This document shows positions 17,640 to 26,374 of a stretch of 64,000 nucleotides of DNA, one piece after another. The translations under genes were made by a program, and so were the position numbers. The DNA lies in NCBI GenBank assembly GCA_030428945.1, contig JAUIEC010000001.1:468438-532437 (forward strand), given 5' to 3'. This DNA is from Phycisphaerae bacterium (GTDB lineage: Bacteria; Planctomycetota; Phycisphaerae; UBA1845; Fen-1342). Within the stretch, counting starts at the first letter, position 1. Every line of letters begins with the position of its first letter. Under the pieces are notes generated by a model. It ran no database searches, was not told the origin of the DNA, and saw only the letters and a program-made list of their open reading frames with translations.

Positions 17640-17692
17640 CCCCTCGCTCCCTCGCTCCCTTGCTCCCTCGCTCCCTCGCTCCCTATCCAAGC
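17640..17692. repeat. Family D octamer tract at the esterase 3' end
   Basis: CTCGCTCCCTTGCTCCCT repeats run up to and into the esterase stop. On the minus-strand mRNA the tract is purine-rich (GGGAGCGAGGGAGCAA). Confidence 0.6.
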
Positions 17693-18660
17693 AATTGCTG
17701 CAGGGCGAATCGCAGACCGAGTTCGCGTTGCGTGACGCCGCCGCCTTCGTGGCCGTTGTAGCGATAGACCTCGATCCGGCGCGGGGCCGGGATCCGGTTG
17801 CAGACCGAGAAGACCGTGCTGGGCGGGCAGATCAGGTCGCACAGACCGACCGACAGCAGGCTCGGGGCGGTCACCTTCGGCGCGAAGTGCAGCCCGTCGA
17901 AGTACCGCAGCGTCTCCAGCACGCGGGCTTCGGAGCCGCGGTGGACGGCCAGGTAGCGCGACAGTTCCGCGTACGGCTCGGCGTCCGTCAGTTCCAGCGC
18001 CCGCCGGTAGTTGCACAGGAACGGCACGTCACAGATCAGCGCGCGTACCGCGTCACCGCACAGGCCCGCCGCCGCCAGCGCCAGGCCGCCACCCTGGCTG
18101 GCGCCGGACACCGCGATCCGCTCGGCATCGACGGCCGCGTGGCTGCCGGCCGCTGTGACCGCGCAGACCGCGTCGGTGATCAGTCGCCGGTAGTAGTAGC
18201 GCCGCGGGTCCTCGATCCCGCGCGTCAGGAAGCCGGGCACCGACGGTCCGTTGGCCGGGTGAGGATCGCCGGTGCTGCCGGCCGACCATCCGGCGCCCTG
18301 TCCGCGGGTATCCATGATGAAGTGCGCCAGGCCGGCGGTCGCGACGTGCAGATGGTCGAGCGGCGTGCTGCGTCCGCCGCCGTAGCCGACGAACTGCACG
18401 ACGCATGGCAGCGGTCCGGGCGCGTCGGCGGGCGTGATCAGCCATCCGCGGATCGCATCGCCCGCGAAGCCCGAGAACGTCACGTCGTGAACGGCGACCG
18501 TCCGGAAGAGCGGGTCGCTGCCGCGGACGAATTCGGCCGGACGGGCGGCCGCGCGGGCCTCGGCCAGGGTGGCCTCCCAGAAGGCGTCGAAGTCATCCGG
18601 GGGCTGCTGGTCCGACTGGTACCCGCGGAGCTGATCAAGCGGCAGATCGAACGGAGGCAT
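17683..18660 (-). CDS. CE7-family acetyl esterase (acetylxylan esterase/cephalosporin deacetylase type)
   Basis: CE7 enzymes remove acetyl groups from xylo-oligosaccharides, cephalosporins and other acetylated sugars, usually as cytoplasmic hexamers. The 325 residues match the usual family size. They carry the RGQGxG motif (TRGQGAGWS, 118-126), nucleophile S188 in SGASQGGGLAL and the catalytic aspartate region GLCDLICPP. The histidine lies in GHEGGG. No signal peptide, so the site is probably cytoplasmic. ATG 18660 overlaps the stop of the upstream gene by one base (TGATG), indicating coupling. It is the last gene of a four-gene minus-strand operon starting at lysA. Confidence 0.9.
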   Translation of the reverse strand: MPPFDLPLDQLRGYQSDQQPPDDFDAFWEATLAEARAAARPAEFVRGSDPLFRTVAVHDVTFSGFAGDAIRGWLITPADAPGPLPCVVQFVGYGGGRSTPLDHLHVATAGLAHFIMDTRGQGAGWSAGSTGDPHPANGPSVPGFLTRGIEDPRRYYYRRLITDAVCAVTAAGSHAAVDAERIAVSGASQGGGLALAAAGLCGDAVRALICDVPFLCNYRRALELTDAEPYAELSRYLAVHRGSEARVLETLRYFDGLHFAPKVTAPSLLSVGLCDLICPPSTVFSVCNRIPAPRRIEVYRYNGHEGGGVTQRELGLRFALQQLLG

Positions 18661-19724
18661 CAGTCGTCTCCCGGTCGGGGCAGGTCGTCGGCCCGCGGCC
18701 CGCGTCCGGGCAGCACGAGGCCGAGGTTGTTGGCCACCTGGCGGAGCGTGTCCGGGGCGCGGTTGCCGACCGGCGTGTTGACGACCCGGTGCGTGCCGTC
18801 GGCGTCGCGCAGGACGAGGGTCGAACTGCCGCCGCCGTCGAGGTTCAGGGCGTCCCAGGCGCCGAGCGTCTCGAACAGCACGGCCAGTTCCACCAGCGTC
18901 ATGCCCATGCTGACGTCGGGCTGCCGCCCGTCGGCGACGACGATCCACAGGCGCCGGCCGTCCTGGCTGGTGCCGACGGCGGTGCGCGGGTTGACGCCGC
19001 CGAAGTTGCTGCTCGCCCGGACCGGGTCGACCACGATGCGGCGATCATCGAGCAGCATGCTGAAGCCGGGGACCACGTGCCAGAGTTCATCCGTCGGCAG
19101 GGGCGGCGCCTTCAGGCGGACGGTCGCGTCGCGGCCGATGTACATCGCGCCGAACGGTGCCTGCGGGTCGGAGTAGCGTTGCCCGTCGCGGGCGGCCAGT
19201 CCGACGACATCCATCGGCAGACCGCTGCGGGCGCGGAACGGGCGAAAGGCGCTGGTGTTGATCGCCAGGCTGGAACCGCTGCGTTCGGCGAACCCGAGGG
19301 TCGTTTCGCAGGCCGTCTCGAACCCGGCGTTCTCGCCGTCGAACGTCCGCGGCGCGGTCAGCCTGAATCCGATCTCCGGGTGCCGCAGGTCGACTTCGGC
19401 GATCCAGAGACGCAGCGGACGCGGGGCCGTGTAGCGGCGGTACTCCATCCGCAGGGCGGGCGCGTAGGCCGGAATCACCGTCCGCTGCGCCGGTGCGGCC
19501 AGCAGGGTGCGCACTTCGCCCGGGTCCTGCGGAAGCGTCGCCGGCGGTTCCTGGCCCCACGCCAGCGGCGCCGTCAGCAGCACGCAGGTCAGCAGGGCGG
19601 AGCATGGCAGGCGCGCGGGGTACCCCGAGCGGTGTCGCGTCGAGGCTCGCCGGGGCGTCGCGTTGGCGTGTCGAGCAGCGTGTGCGGTAGCGTCCGCGGT
19701 GTGTGGTCCTTCGCGTTCTCTCAC
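18660..19724 (-). CDS. Secreted phosphodiester-glycosidase-like protein (NAGPA/DUF2233 type)
   Basis: The NAGPA-like fold hydrolyses or binds phosphodiester-linked sugars such as N-acetylglucosamine-1-phosphate diesters. The 354 residues include a hydrophobic signal (SALLTCVLLTAPLAWG) unusually far in, near residue 45. The conserved SSNFGGVNPRTAVGTSQDG core and the hallmark ALNLDGGGSSTLVL follow. GTG 19724 is supported by AGGAG 8 nt upstream, so the long charged pre-signal stretch seems real. An alternative later start cannot be excluded. It begins 28 nt after the amidase stop and overlaps the esterase (TGATG). Confidence 0.82.
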   Translation of the reverse strand: MREREGPHTADATAHAARHANATPRRASTRHRSGYPARLPCSALLTCVLLTAPLAWGQEPPATLPQDPGEVRTLLAAPAQRTVIPAYAPALRMEYRRYTAPRPLRLWIAEVDLRHPEIGFRLTAPRTFDGENAGFETACETTLGFAERSGSSLAINTSAFRPFRARSGLPMDVVGLAARDGQRYSDPQAPFGAMYIGRDATVRLKAPPLPTDELWHVVPGFSMLLDDRRIVVDPVRASSNFGGVNPRTAVGTSQDGRRLWIVVADGRQPDVSMGMTLVELAVLFETLGAWDALNLDGGGSSTLVLRDADGTHRVVNTPVGNRAPDTLRQVANNLGLVLPGRGPRADDLPRPGDD

Positions 19725-19752
19725 GCGGGCACTCCTGCACGGTTCGGTGCAA

Positions 19753-20733
19753 TCAGGGCAGGTAGCCCCGCACGCCGGCGATCAGGCGCTGCCAGTCGAA
19801 GGCCGGGCCGGGGTCGACCTTGTTGGTGGTGATATGATAGTGGCCGATCAGACCCGAGAAGGCGGCGCGTTCGTCGGCGCTGAGGACATCCCAGCGAATG
19901 TTGCCGTCGGCATCGCGGGGCGCATCCGGAGCGATCTTCGGCAGCACCCGGCAGAGCGTGGCCGTCAGCTTGATCAGCGAGTCGTACTGGGCGTCGGTCA
20001 GGTCGTACTGCATCAGGTCGCGGCCGTGCACGGCGCCTTCGACCGGAATGTCGCGGGCGGGTCGCGCGACGTAGTCGGCCGTGCGCAGTCCGCCGTCGCC
20101 GAAGGACTCGGGCAGCGTGACCCGCACGCCGTCGTCGTCGCGGGCGTACCAGCGCTCGAGCACCTCCATGTCGGCATAGGCGCCGATGTTGGCGATCTCG
20201 ATGCCGACGCTGCGGTCGTTGGCGGCCCCGGCGTGCCAGGCTCGTTCCTTGACGTCCAGCGTCTGGTAGATGGTGCCGTCGAGGTCGAGCATGAAGTGCA
20301 CGCTCAGGCCGCGCAGGTCGTGCAGCACGCGGAAGCACTGCCGCGAGGTGCCGCACACGTCGTAGTGCAGGACGAACTGGTCGACGTGTTCCTGCAGCAG
20401 CGGCAGGTCCCAGCCTTCGGTCCGGATCCGCTGCGCGACGTCCTCGGGCACGTGCCGGCGGAAGGAACCGTACCGGACCGGGTCGTCGCTGACGGGGTTG
20501 CGGGGCCGGTCCTGGCTCGGGTCGAAGTGGCAGTGCGCCCGGTAGGCGTCGTAGCCGCCCGGATCGGTCCACAGTACGACCGGGGCCCCGGTATGGAACA
20601 ACTGCCCGCAGACGACGATCTCGTCGCCGCTGCGCTCCAGCGGTTCGCCCGGCGCCGCGAACCGCCCGCCGCTGGCACATCCACCGAGCAGCAGCAGGCC
20701 CGCGGCCGTCATCACACGCACGATCTGGGTCAT
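19753..20733 (-). CDS. N-acetylmuramoyl-L-alanine amidase, lipoprotein
   Basis: This is a peptidoglycan amidase of the amidase_2 (zinc, PGRP-like) family. It cuts between N-acetylmuramic acid and the peptide. The 326 residues start with a lipoprotein signal, LLLLGGC with Cys19. The amidase core is QFVLHYDVCG, then YQTLDVKERAWHAGAANDRSVGIEIAN, then IGHYHITTNKVDPGPAFDW, with zinc-ligand histidines in each block. It is anchored in a membrane leaflet and probably acts in wall turnover. ATG 20733 overlaps the lysA stop (ATGA). Confidence 0.9.
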   Translation of the reverse strand: MTQIVRVMTAAGLLLLGGCASGGRFAAPGEPLERSGDEIVVCGQLFHTGAPVVLWTDPGGYDAYRAHCHFDPSQDRPRNPVSDDPVRYGSFRRHVPEDVAQRIRTEGWDLPLLQEHVDQFVLHYDVCGTSRQCFRVLHDLRGLSVHFMLDLDGTIYQTLDVKERAWHAGAANDRSVGIEIANIGAYADMEVLERWYARDDDGVRVTLPESFGDGGLRTADYVARPARDIPVEGAVHGRDLMQYDLTDAQYDSLIKLTATLCRVLPKIAPDAPRDADGNIRWDVLSADERAAFSGLIGHYHITTNKVDPGPAFDWQRLIAGVRGYLP

Positions 20734-22031
20734 GGTTCCATCTCCGGAAGGTCGCGTTCGGCCGCGACGAGGTCATCGTAGGTCTCGCGGCGTCGAATCC
20801 GTTGCTGTCGCCGGCCGGCAACCAGCACCTCGGCCGCCCGGGGGCGCGAGTTGTACTGGCTGGCCATCGTCATTGAATACGCCCCGGTCGCAAAGACCGC
20901 CAGCAGGTCGCCGCGTTCGAGCGGTGGCAGCGGTCGCCCGCGGGCGAGGAAGTCGGTCGTCTCGCAGATCGGGCCGACCACGTCGGTCGGTACCAGGTCC
21001 GGCCAGGGCTGATCGGCGCTCTGGGACTGCGGCACGCGCTTCCCGGCCCGGACCGGCCAGATGAAGTGGTACGCCTGGTAGAGGGCCGGTCGGAGCAGTT
21101 CGTTCATCGACGCGTCGGTGACGACGAAGACGCGCGATCCGTTCCGTTTGACGTGCAGCACGCGGGTCAGCAGCAGGCCGGCGGTGGCGGCGATCACGCG
21201 GCCGGGTTCGAGGACGGTCTCGACGCCGGCCTCCCGCAGCGGGCCGCAGACGGCGTCGGCGAATTCCTGGAGCGGGGGGTGCGGGTGGTCGCCGTACTGG
21301 GCGGGCAGGCCGCCGCCGAGGTCGAGCGTGTCGATCGTGAAGCCGTCCCGCTGCAGGGTGTCGCGGATGGCGAGGACCTGGGCGATCGCGTCGCGGAACG
21401 AGGCGACCTGCGTGATCGGCGAGCCGATGTGGACGTGCAGGCCGCGGAGGCAGACCGCGGGCAGTTCGGCGGCCCGGGCGAAGACCTGGCGGACATGGTG
21501 CATGTCGACGCCGAACTTGTTTTCGCGGGTGCCGGTGGTGGTGTAGGCGTGGGTGTGGGCGTCGACGTCGGGGTTGATCCGCAGGGCGGCGTGGGCCTGC
21601 GTGCCGGTCTCGCGGGCGAGGCCAGCCAGCACCTCGAGTTCCGACAGCGACTCGACGTTCAGCAGGCCGACGCCGGCCGCGAGGGCGGCCCGGATCTCGT
21701 GGTCGGTCTTGCCGACGCCGGCGAAGACGATCTGGCGGGGGTCGGCCCCGGCCTCCAGGGCCCGCTGCAGTTCGCCGCCGCTGACCACATCGAAACCGCA
21801 CCCGTGCCCGGCCAGCAGTCGCAGCAGGTGCAGGTTCTGGCAGCTTTTGAGCGAGAAGCAGATGCGGGGGTCGAGGGGGGCGAAGGCCGACCGGAGGGCC
21901 TCGAGGTTGCTCAGAAGGGCCTGGCGGGAATAGACGTACAGCGGCGTTCCGTGCCCGGCCGCCAGTTCCTCCGCCGGGACCTGCTCGCAGTGGAGGGCCC
22001 CGTCCTGGTACTCGAAACAGCCGGTGGTCAT
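20730..22031 (-). CDS. lysA: Diaminopimelate decarboxylase
   Basis: LysA decarboxylates meso-diaminopimelate to L-lysine with pyridoxal phosphate. The 433-residue fold-III PLP enzyme has K62 in CFSLKSCQN as the Schiff-base lysine. It also has HVHIGSPI, a glycine-rich LDLGGGLP, EPGR for phosphate binding, and CETTDFLARGRPLPP. The CFSLKSCQN block differs from the usual YAxKAN, a variant also seen in other PLP decarboxylases of this fold. First gene of the operon lysA-amidase-glycosidase-esterase. AGGCGAG precedes ATG 22031. The 84-nt divergent gap to 22116 carries an AT-rich -10 region readable both ways. Confidence 0.9.
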   Translation of the reverse strand: MTTGCFEYQDGALHCEQVPAEELAAGHGTPLYVYSRQALLSNLEALRSAFAPLDPRICFSLKSCQNLHLLRLLAGHGCGFDVVSGGELQRALEAGADPRQIVFAGVGKTDHEIRAALAAGVGLLNVESLSELEVLAGLARETGTQAHAALRINPDVDAHTHAYTTTGTRENKFGVDMHHVRQVFARAAELPAVCLRGLHVHIGSPITQVASFRDAIAQVLAIRDTLQRDGFTIDTLDLGGGLPAQYGDHPHPPLQEFADAVCGPLREAGVETVLEPGRVIAATAGLLLTRVLHVKRNGSRVFVVTDASMNELLRPALYQAYHFIWPVRAGKRVPQSQSADQPWPDLVPTDVVGPICETTDFLARGRPLPPLERGDLLAVFATGAYSMTMASQYNSRPRAAEVLVAGRRQQRIRRRETYDDLVAAERDLPEMEP

Positions 22032-22075
22032 AGAACTCGCCTGCGGTAAAGGGGATGCAGTCGTCCGTAAATGCT

Positions 22076-22085
22076 TATATAATGC
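22076..22085. promoter_or_regulatory. Shared -10 region of a divergent promoter pair
   Basis: TATAAT at 22078-22083 on the plus strand can serve the lipoprotein gene at 22116. The same AT-rich site reads ATTATATAAG on the minus strand and can serve lysA. No convincing -35 was found on either side. Confidence 0.45.
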
Positions 22086-22115
22086 TCGCCGTCCGCCAGA
22101 GCAAGGAGCGAAGCG

Positions 22116-24029
22116 TTGTCGTGCTGGATGTCACGAGCCCACCTGATGATTCTCGCCGGAGTTGCGGGCGGACTGCTGCTTTCCGGCTGTGCTTCCCGGG
22201 GGGGTGACGTGGTCCGAGACCCTGCCATTGCGACCCGGGCGGTCCTGACGCCCGAGACCCGGCCCGACCCCGACCTGCAGCGGGCCGTCGAGGCCGCCGA
22301 TGCGCGGATCCGCGACGAGCTCGGGCTGGCCGACGACCGGCGGGCCTTCGGCGTGCTGGACCTGGTGGACGCCCGGGCGGCACTGATCCGCCCGGACGCG
22401 CAGTTCTACGGCGCCAGCGTACCGAAGATCGCGATCGCGCTGGGGTATTTCGAGCGCTTTCCGGAGGCGGCGGTCGACCTCGACCCGGCCGTCCGGCGGG
22501 AACTCGAACTGGTCATCAAGCGGTCGGACAACGACCTGGCCGCCAGGTACAGCCAACTGGTCGGGCTCGATTTCCTGCAGGAAATGCTGACCGGCCAGAA
22601 GTACCGCCTGTACGACGCCGGGCACGGCGGCGGGATCTGGTGTGGCAAGCACTACGGCCTCGACACGCCGCGGACCGGCGACCCGCTCGATGATCACTCG
22701 CACGCGGTGACCGTGCGGCAGTGCCTGCGGTACTACCTGATGCTGGAGCGGGGCGACTTCGGTCCGCAGGCATCGGCCCGGCTGCGGGAGATCTTCCGCG
22801 CGCCCGAGCTTGAATTCCACGACAGCAACTTCGTCACCGGCCTGACCGGCCGCGACGTGACGATGGTCCGCAAGAGCGGCCTGTGGGAGGACTGGCGGCT
22901 CGACACGGCCCGCGTGCGGCATGGCGAGCGGGTCTACCTGCTGGCCGGCGCGACGCATCATCCCGAGGGCGGGACCTACCTCGCGCGAATGGCCGCCGCG
23001 GTCGATGAGATCCTGTGCGGGGCGAGCGATCCGGTGCCGGCGCGGCATCGGCTGGCGTTGCACGACCTCGCCGGGGTGTCGGGCTGGAAGCTCGCGCCCG
23101 GCAGCCAGGGGACCTCCGAGACGGTCACGCCGGGGGACTGGTTCAACGAAGTGGTGCCGTCGTGGAACGTGACGACCGAACCGGGCGACGGGTTCGTGGT
23201 CGAACTGCGTGTCGGCCGGGCGTTCGAGGAGCGCTGGTCGCCGTGGCTGCATGTCGGCGACTGGGGCCCCGCACCGGCCCGCGACGCGCGGGTGACCGAG
23301 TTCCCGGGCGGGGCGATCGACATCGACTACTTCCGTTCGGACCAGCGCTACGATCGGCTGCAGTACCGCGTGACGGCGGCGGCCGGCAACGCCGCGCCGC
23401 TGTTCGTTGAGCGTTTCGCGGCGTGTGTGAGCGATACGACCGGGCGTCCGCTGGCGGTGCGTCCGGTGGTGGAGCCCCAGCCGCGTCCGTCGCGGTCGGA
23501 CTGGCAGCGGAACCTGGCGGTGCCGTTCCGCAGTCAGAAGTCCGAGCCGGCCGAGATCGCGGGTCGGATCTGCAGTCCGACTTCGGTTTCGATGGTGCTG
23601 GACTACCACGGGCTGGCCCGCAGCACGCGGACGGTCGCGGACGCCTGCCTGGACGCCGCGCACGACCTGTACGGCGTCTGGCCGCGGAACGTGCAGGCGG
23701 CCTGGACGTTCGGCAGTCCCGGCTACCTGGCGCGCTTCTCGGACTGGGCCGCGGTGGAGCGGATGATCGCGGCGGGGCAGCCGCTGGTGATTTCGATTCG
23801 GGTCCGAAGGGAAGGCGACCTGCGCGGCGCCCCGTACAAGACCACGGCCGGGCACCTGCTGGTGCTGACCGGCTTCGCGGGCGACGACCTGGTGCAGGTC
23901 AACGATCCGGCCGGGAAGACGCCGGAGGCCGGCCAGGTGCGTTACCACCGCGAAGACCTCGAGAAGGTCTGGATGCGGGCGACCGGCGGCCTGGCTTACG
24001 TACTGAAGCCGGCCGAGTCGAACCGATAG
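22116..24029 (+). CDS. Lipoprotein fusing a beta-lactamase-like serine hydrolase to a C39-type cysteine peptidase
   Basis: The 637 residues begin with a lipoprotein signal, LLLSGC, Cys25. The N-terminal domain (about 60-300) has class-A beta-lactamase/transpeptidase-like motifs: SxxK at S101-K104 (ASVPK), SDN at 137-139 and a KSG triad near 253-255. A middle beta-rich region (about 300-470) follows. The C-terminal domain resembles C39-like peptidases: C486 in ICSPTSVSMVLDY, H580 in GHLLVLTG and D597 in VNDPA. TTG 22116 has AGGAG 7 nt upstream. Both catalytic sets look intact, so it could hydrolyse two bonds in a peptide or wall substrate. Substrate unknown; beta-lactam resistance is not implied. 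Confidence 0.8.
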   Translation: MSCWMSRAHLMILAGVAGGLLLSGCASRGGDVVRDPAIATRAVLTPETRPDPDLQRAVEAADARIRDELGLADDRRAFGVLDLVDARAALIRPDAQFYGASVPKIAIALGYFERFPEAAVDLDPAVRRELELVIKRSDNDLAARYSQLVGLDFLQEMLTGQKYRLYDAGHGGGIWCGKHYGLDTPRTGDPLDDHSHAVTVRQCLRYYLMLERGDFGPQASARLREIFRAPELEFHDSNFVTGLTGRDVTMVRKSGLWEDWRLDTARVRHGERVYLLAGATHHPEGGTYLARMAAAVDEILCGASDPVPARHRLALHDLAGVSGWKLAPGSQGTSETVTPGDWFNEVVPSWNVTTEPGDGFVVELRVGRAFEERWSPWLHVGDWGPAPARDARVTEFPGGAIDIDYFRSDQRYDRLQYRVTAAAGNAAPLFVERFAACVSDTTGRPLAVRPVVEPQPRPSRSDWQRNLAVPFRSQKSEPAEIAGRICSPTSVSMVLDYHGLARSTRTVADACLDAAHDLYGVWPRNVQAAWTFGSPGYLARFSDWAAVERMIAAGQPLVISIRVRREGDLRGAPYKTTAGHLLVLTGFAGDDLVQVNDPAGKTPEAGQVRYHREDLEKVWMRATGGLAYVLKPAESNR

Positions 24030-24125
24030 TGTGGATGAGGAGTGCTCATCGCGTGTTGAAGCTACTCGTGTTGTCCTGCCCGTGCGCCCGTGTTGGCCGG
24101 CGCCCTTGTTCCCTGGAGTTTTCCG

Positions 24126-26099
24126 ATGCCCGATGAGCCGCAGACGTTCCGCTATCCGCTGCAGGCGGACGGCAACTTCCTGGCCCAGACGAACGCCCAC
24201 GTGGGCGTGTACCGTTCGAGCGACGACGCCAGTTACGCGGTCGCCCGCGAGATGGCCGACCTGATCCGCGAGAAGTCGGCGGCCGGGGGCAAGGCGGTGC
24301 TGGGGCTGGCGACCGGTTCGACGCCGACGCGGGTGTACGACGAACTGATCCGGATGCATCGCGACGAGGGGCTTTCGTTCAGGAGCGTGGTCACGTTCAA
24401 CCTGGACGAGTACTGGCCGATCGAGCCGACCGCGCTGCAGAGCTACGTGCGGTTCATGCGCGAGATGCTGTTCGATCACGTCGACATCCTGCCGGAGAAC
24501 GTGCATGTGCCGAACGGGCAACTGGCCCGCGAGGACATCGCCGCGTACTGCGACGAGTACGAGCGGCGGATCGACGAGGCCGGCGGCATCGACTACCAGA
24601 TCCTGGGCGTGGGCCGCACGGGGCACATCGGTTTCAACGAGCCCGGTTCGCCGCGCGAGAGCCGCACGCGACTGATCACGCTCGACAAGGTGACCCGCCT
24701 GGACGCGGCCAGCGACTTCTTCGGCGAATGGCAGGTTCCGCGGCAGGCGATCACGATGGGGGTCGGGACGATCCTCTCGGCCCGCCGGGTGGCGCTGCTG
24801 GCGTTCGGCGAGGGCAAGGCCCGCATCCTGCGGCAGGCGATCGAGGAGCCCGTCACCAACACGGTCGCCGCCAGTTTCCTGCAGCAGCATCCCAACGCGA
24901 GTTTCTTCCTGGACCCGGCCGCGGCGAGTCAGTTGACGCCGGTGGCGACGCCGTGGCTGCTGGGCCCGATCAGCGCGTACGGGCAGGAGTGGGACCGGGC
25001 CAACACGCGCCGCGCGGTCATCTGGCTGAGCGAGAAGGTCGAGAAGCCGATCCTGAAGCTGGTCGAAGAGGACTACAACGAACACGGTCTGCAGGAACTG
25101 ATTTCGGCTCGCGGGGCGGCCTACGACATCAACATCGAGGTCTTCAAGACGATGAGCCGGACGATCACGGGCTGGCCGGGCGGCAAGCCGGGTCGGCCGC
25201 GACGCGACGGGGGCGACGATCCGTTCCCGAAGCGGGTGATCGTCTTCAGTCCGCACCCGGACGACGACGTGATCTCGATGGGCGGCACGTTCATCCGCCT
25301 GTGCGACCAGGGGCACGAGGTGCACGTCGCCTACCAGACGTCGGGCAACATCGCCGTCTGGGATGACGAGGCCGTCCGGCACACGGACTTCGTGGCCGAG
25401 TTCTGCCGGGCGTTCGAGATGGTCGACGAGACGGAAGTGCTGCGGATCGAGGAGGGCATTCGGGCGTTCCTGCGGGACAAGGCCCCCGGGGAGGTTGACA
25501 GCGAAGCGCTGCGGCGGGTCAAGACGATGATCCGGCGGACCGAGGCCCGCGCGGCGGCCCTGTTCTGCGGCGTCAGGCCCGAGCGGATTCACTTCCTGGA
25601 TCTGCCGTTCTACGAGACCGGGCGGGTTCGCAAGAAGCCGCTGGGCGAGGACGACCTGCAGATCACGATTGACCTGCTGGAGCGGGTCAAGCCGCACCAG
25701 GTCTACGCGGCCGGCGACCTGTCGGATCCGCACGGCACGCACCGGGTCTGCCTGGCGGCGATCGAGGGGGCGTTTGAACGGATCGCCGATCGTCCGTGGG
25801 TGCGGGACTGCGCGGTGCTGCACTACCGCGGGGCGTGGCAGGAATGGGAGCCGCACGAGATCGACATGGCGGTCCCGATCAGCCCGGACGAGGTCGGCCG
25901 CAAGCGGCGGGCGATCTTCAAGCACGAGTCGCAGAAGGACGCGGCGCTGTTCCCGGGACCGTGGGACCAACGCGAGTTCTGGAAGCGGGCCGAGGACCGC
26001 AACCGCGAGACGGCCGAAGCCTATGACCGGCTGGGCCTGCCGGAATACGAAGCGATCGAAGCGTTCGTGATCCGCAAGCCGGTCGAAGTGCACGAGTGA
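24126..26099 (+). CDS. nagB: Glucosamine-6-phosphate deaminase fused to a PIG-L (LmbE-like) deacetylase domain
   Basis: The 657 residues join two enzymes. The N-terminal NagB domain (about 25-300) has LATGSTP (62-67), FNLDEYW (91-97) and the GVGRTGHIGFNEPGS catalytic loop. It isomerises and deaminates glucosamine-6-phosphate to fructose-6-phosphate plus ammonia. The C-terminal domain, from about residue 365, has the PIG-L zinc motif FSPHPDDDVISMGG and a late DPHGTHR histidine region, as in N-acetylglucosaminyl deacetylases. This architecture is known in Bacteroidetes and some planctomycetes. GGAG precedes ATG 24126. It ends VEVHE at a stop that is itself part of a GAGTGAGC repeat. Confidence 0.9.
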   Translation: MPDEPQTFRYPLQADGNFLAQTNAHVGVYRSSDDASYAVAREMADLIREKSAAGGKAVLGLATGSTPTRVYDELIRMHRDEGLSFRSVVTFNLDEYWPIEPTALQSYVRFMREMLFDHVDILPENVHVPNGQLAREDIAAYCDEYERRIDEAGGIDYQILGVGRTGHIGFNEPGSPRESRTRLITLDKVTRLDAASDFFGEWQVPRQAITMGVGTILSARRVALLAFGEGKARILRQAIEEPVTNTVAASFLQQHPNASFFLDPAAASQLTPVATPWLLGPISAYGQEWDRANTRRAVIWLSEKVEKPILKLVEEDYNEHGLQELISARGAAYDINIEVFKTMSRTITGWPGGKPGRPRRDGGDDPFPKRVIVFSPHPDDDVISMGGTFIRLCDQGHEVHVAYQTSGNIAVWDDEAVRHTDFVAEFCRAFEMVDETEVLRIEEGIRAFLRDKAPGEVDSEALRRVKTMIRRTEARAAALFCGVRPERIHFLDLPFYETGRVRKKPLGEDDLQITIDLLERVKPHQVYAAGDLSDPHGTHRVCLAAIEGAFERIADRPWVRDCAVLHYRGAWQEWEPHEIDMAVPISPDEVGRKRRAIFKHESQKDAALFPGPWDQREFWKRAEDRNRETAEAYDRLGLPEYEAIEAFVIRKPVEVHE

Positions 26100-26178
26100 G
26101 CAAGTGAGCAGGTGAGCAAGTAAGCAAGTGAGCAAGTAAGCAGGTGAGCACGTAAGCAAGTGAGCAAGTGAGCACGTG
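26096..26178. repeat. Family E octamer tract (AAGTGAGC/AAGTAAGC)
   Basis: GAGTGAGCAAGTGAGCAGG and ten or so further octamers run directly out of the nagB stop codon. They are purine-rich in the sense direction of nagB. Confidence 0.7.
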
Positions 26179-26186
26179 CGCAGCGC

Positions 26187-26270
26187 CGTAGGGTGCGTCA
26201 TCGACGCGGCAGACCGCGCTGACCTGCTGCCGGGGTGCTTCAGGCGTCGATGCCGCACCGCGTGGCAACT
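26187..26270. repeat. REP-like element, family A, copy 2
   Basis: CGTAGGGTGCGTCATCGACGC at one end and GGCGTCGATGCCGCACCGC at the other, in inverted orientation relative to copy 1. The rest of the gap to 26374 holds a GGGAGC octamer tract at 26330-26366. Confidence 0.7.
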
Positions 26271-26374
26271 TCGTCGGTCGCCGGGGTCAACCCGCGCACT
26301 GCTCAAGAGCCCTGGACGAGCCGCCCCGCTCTTTCCCCTCGCTCCCTCGCTCCCTAGCTCCCTTCCCCGGGGTG

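Noticed and set aside
22131-26306. Long minus-strand open frame of about 1391 codons
   Set aside because: It lies opposite the fusion lipoprotein and nagB genes. It is Arg/Pro/Gly-rich without motifs, which is expected as a codon shadow in high-GC DNA.
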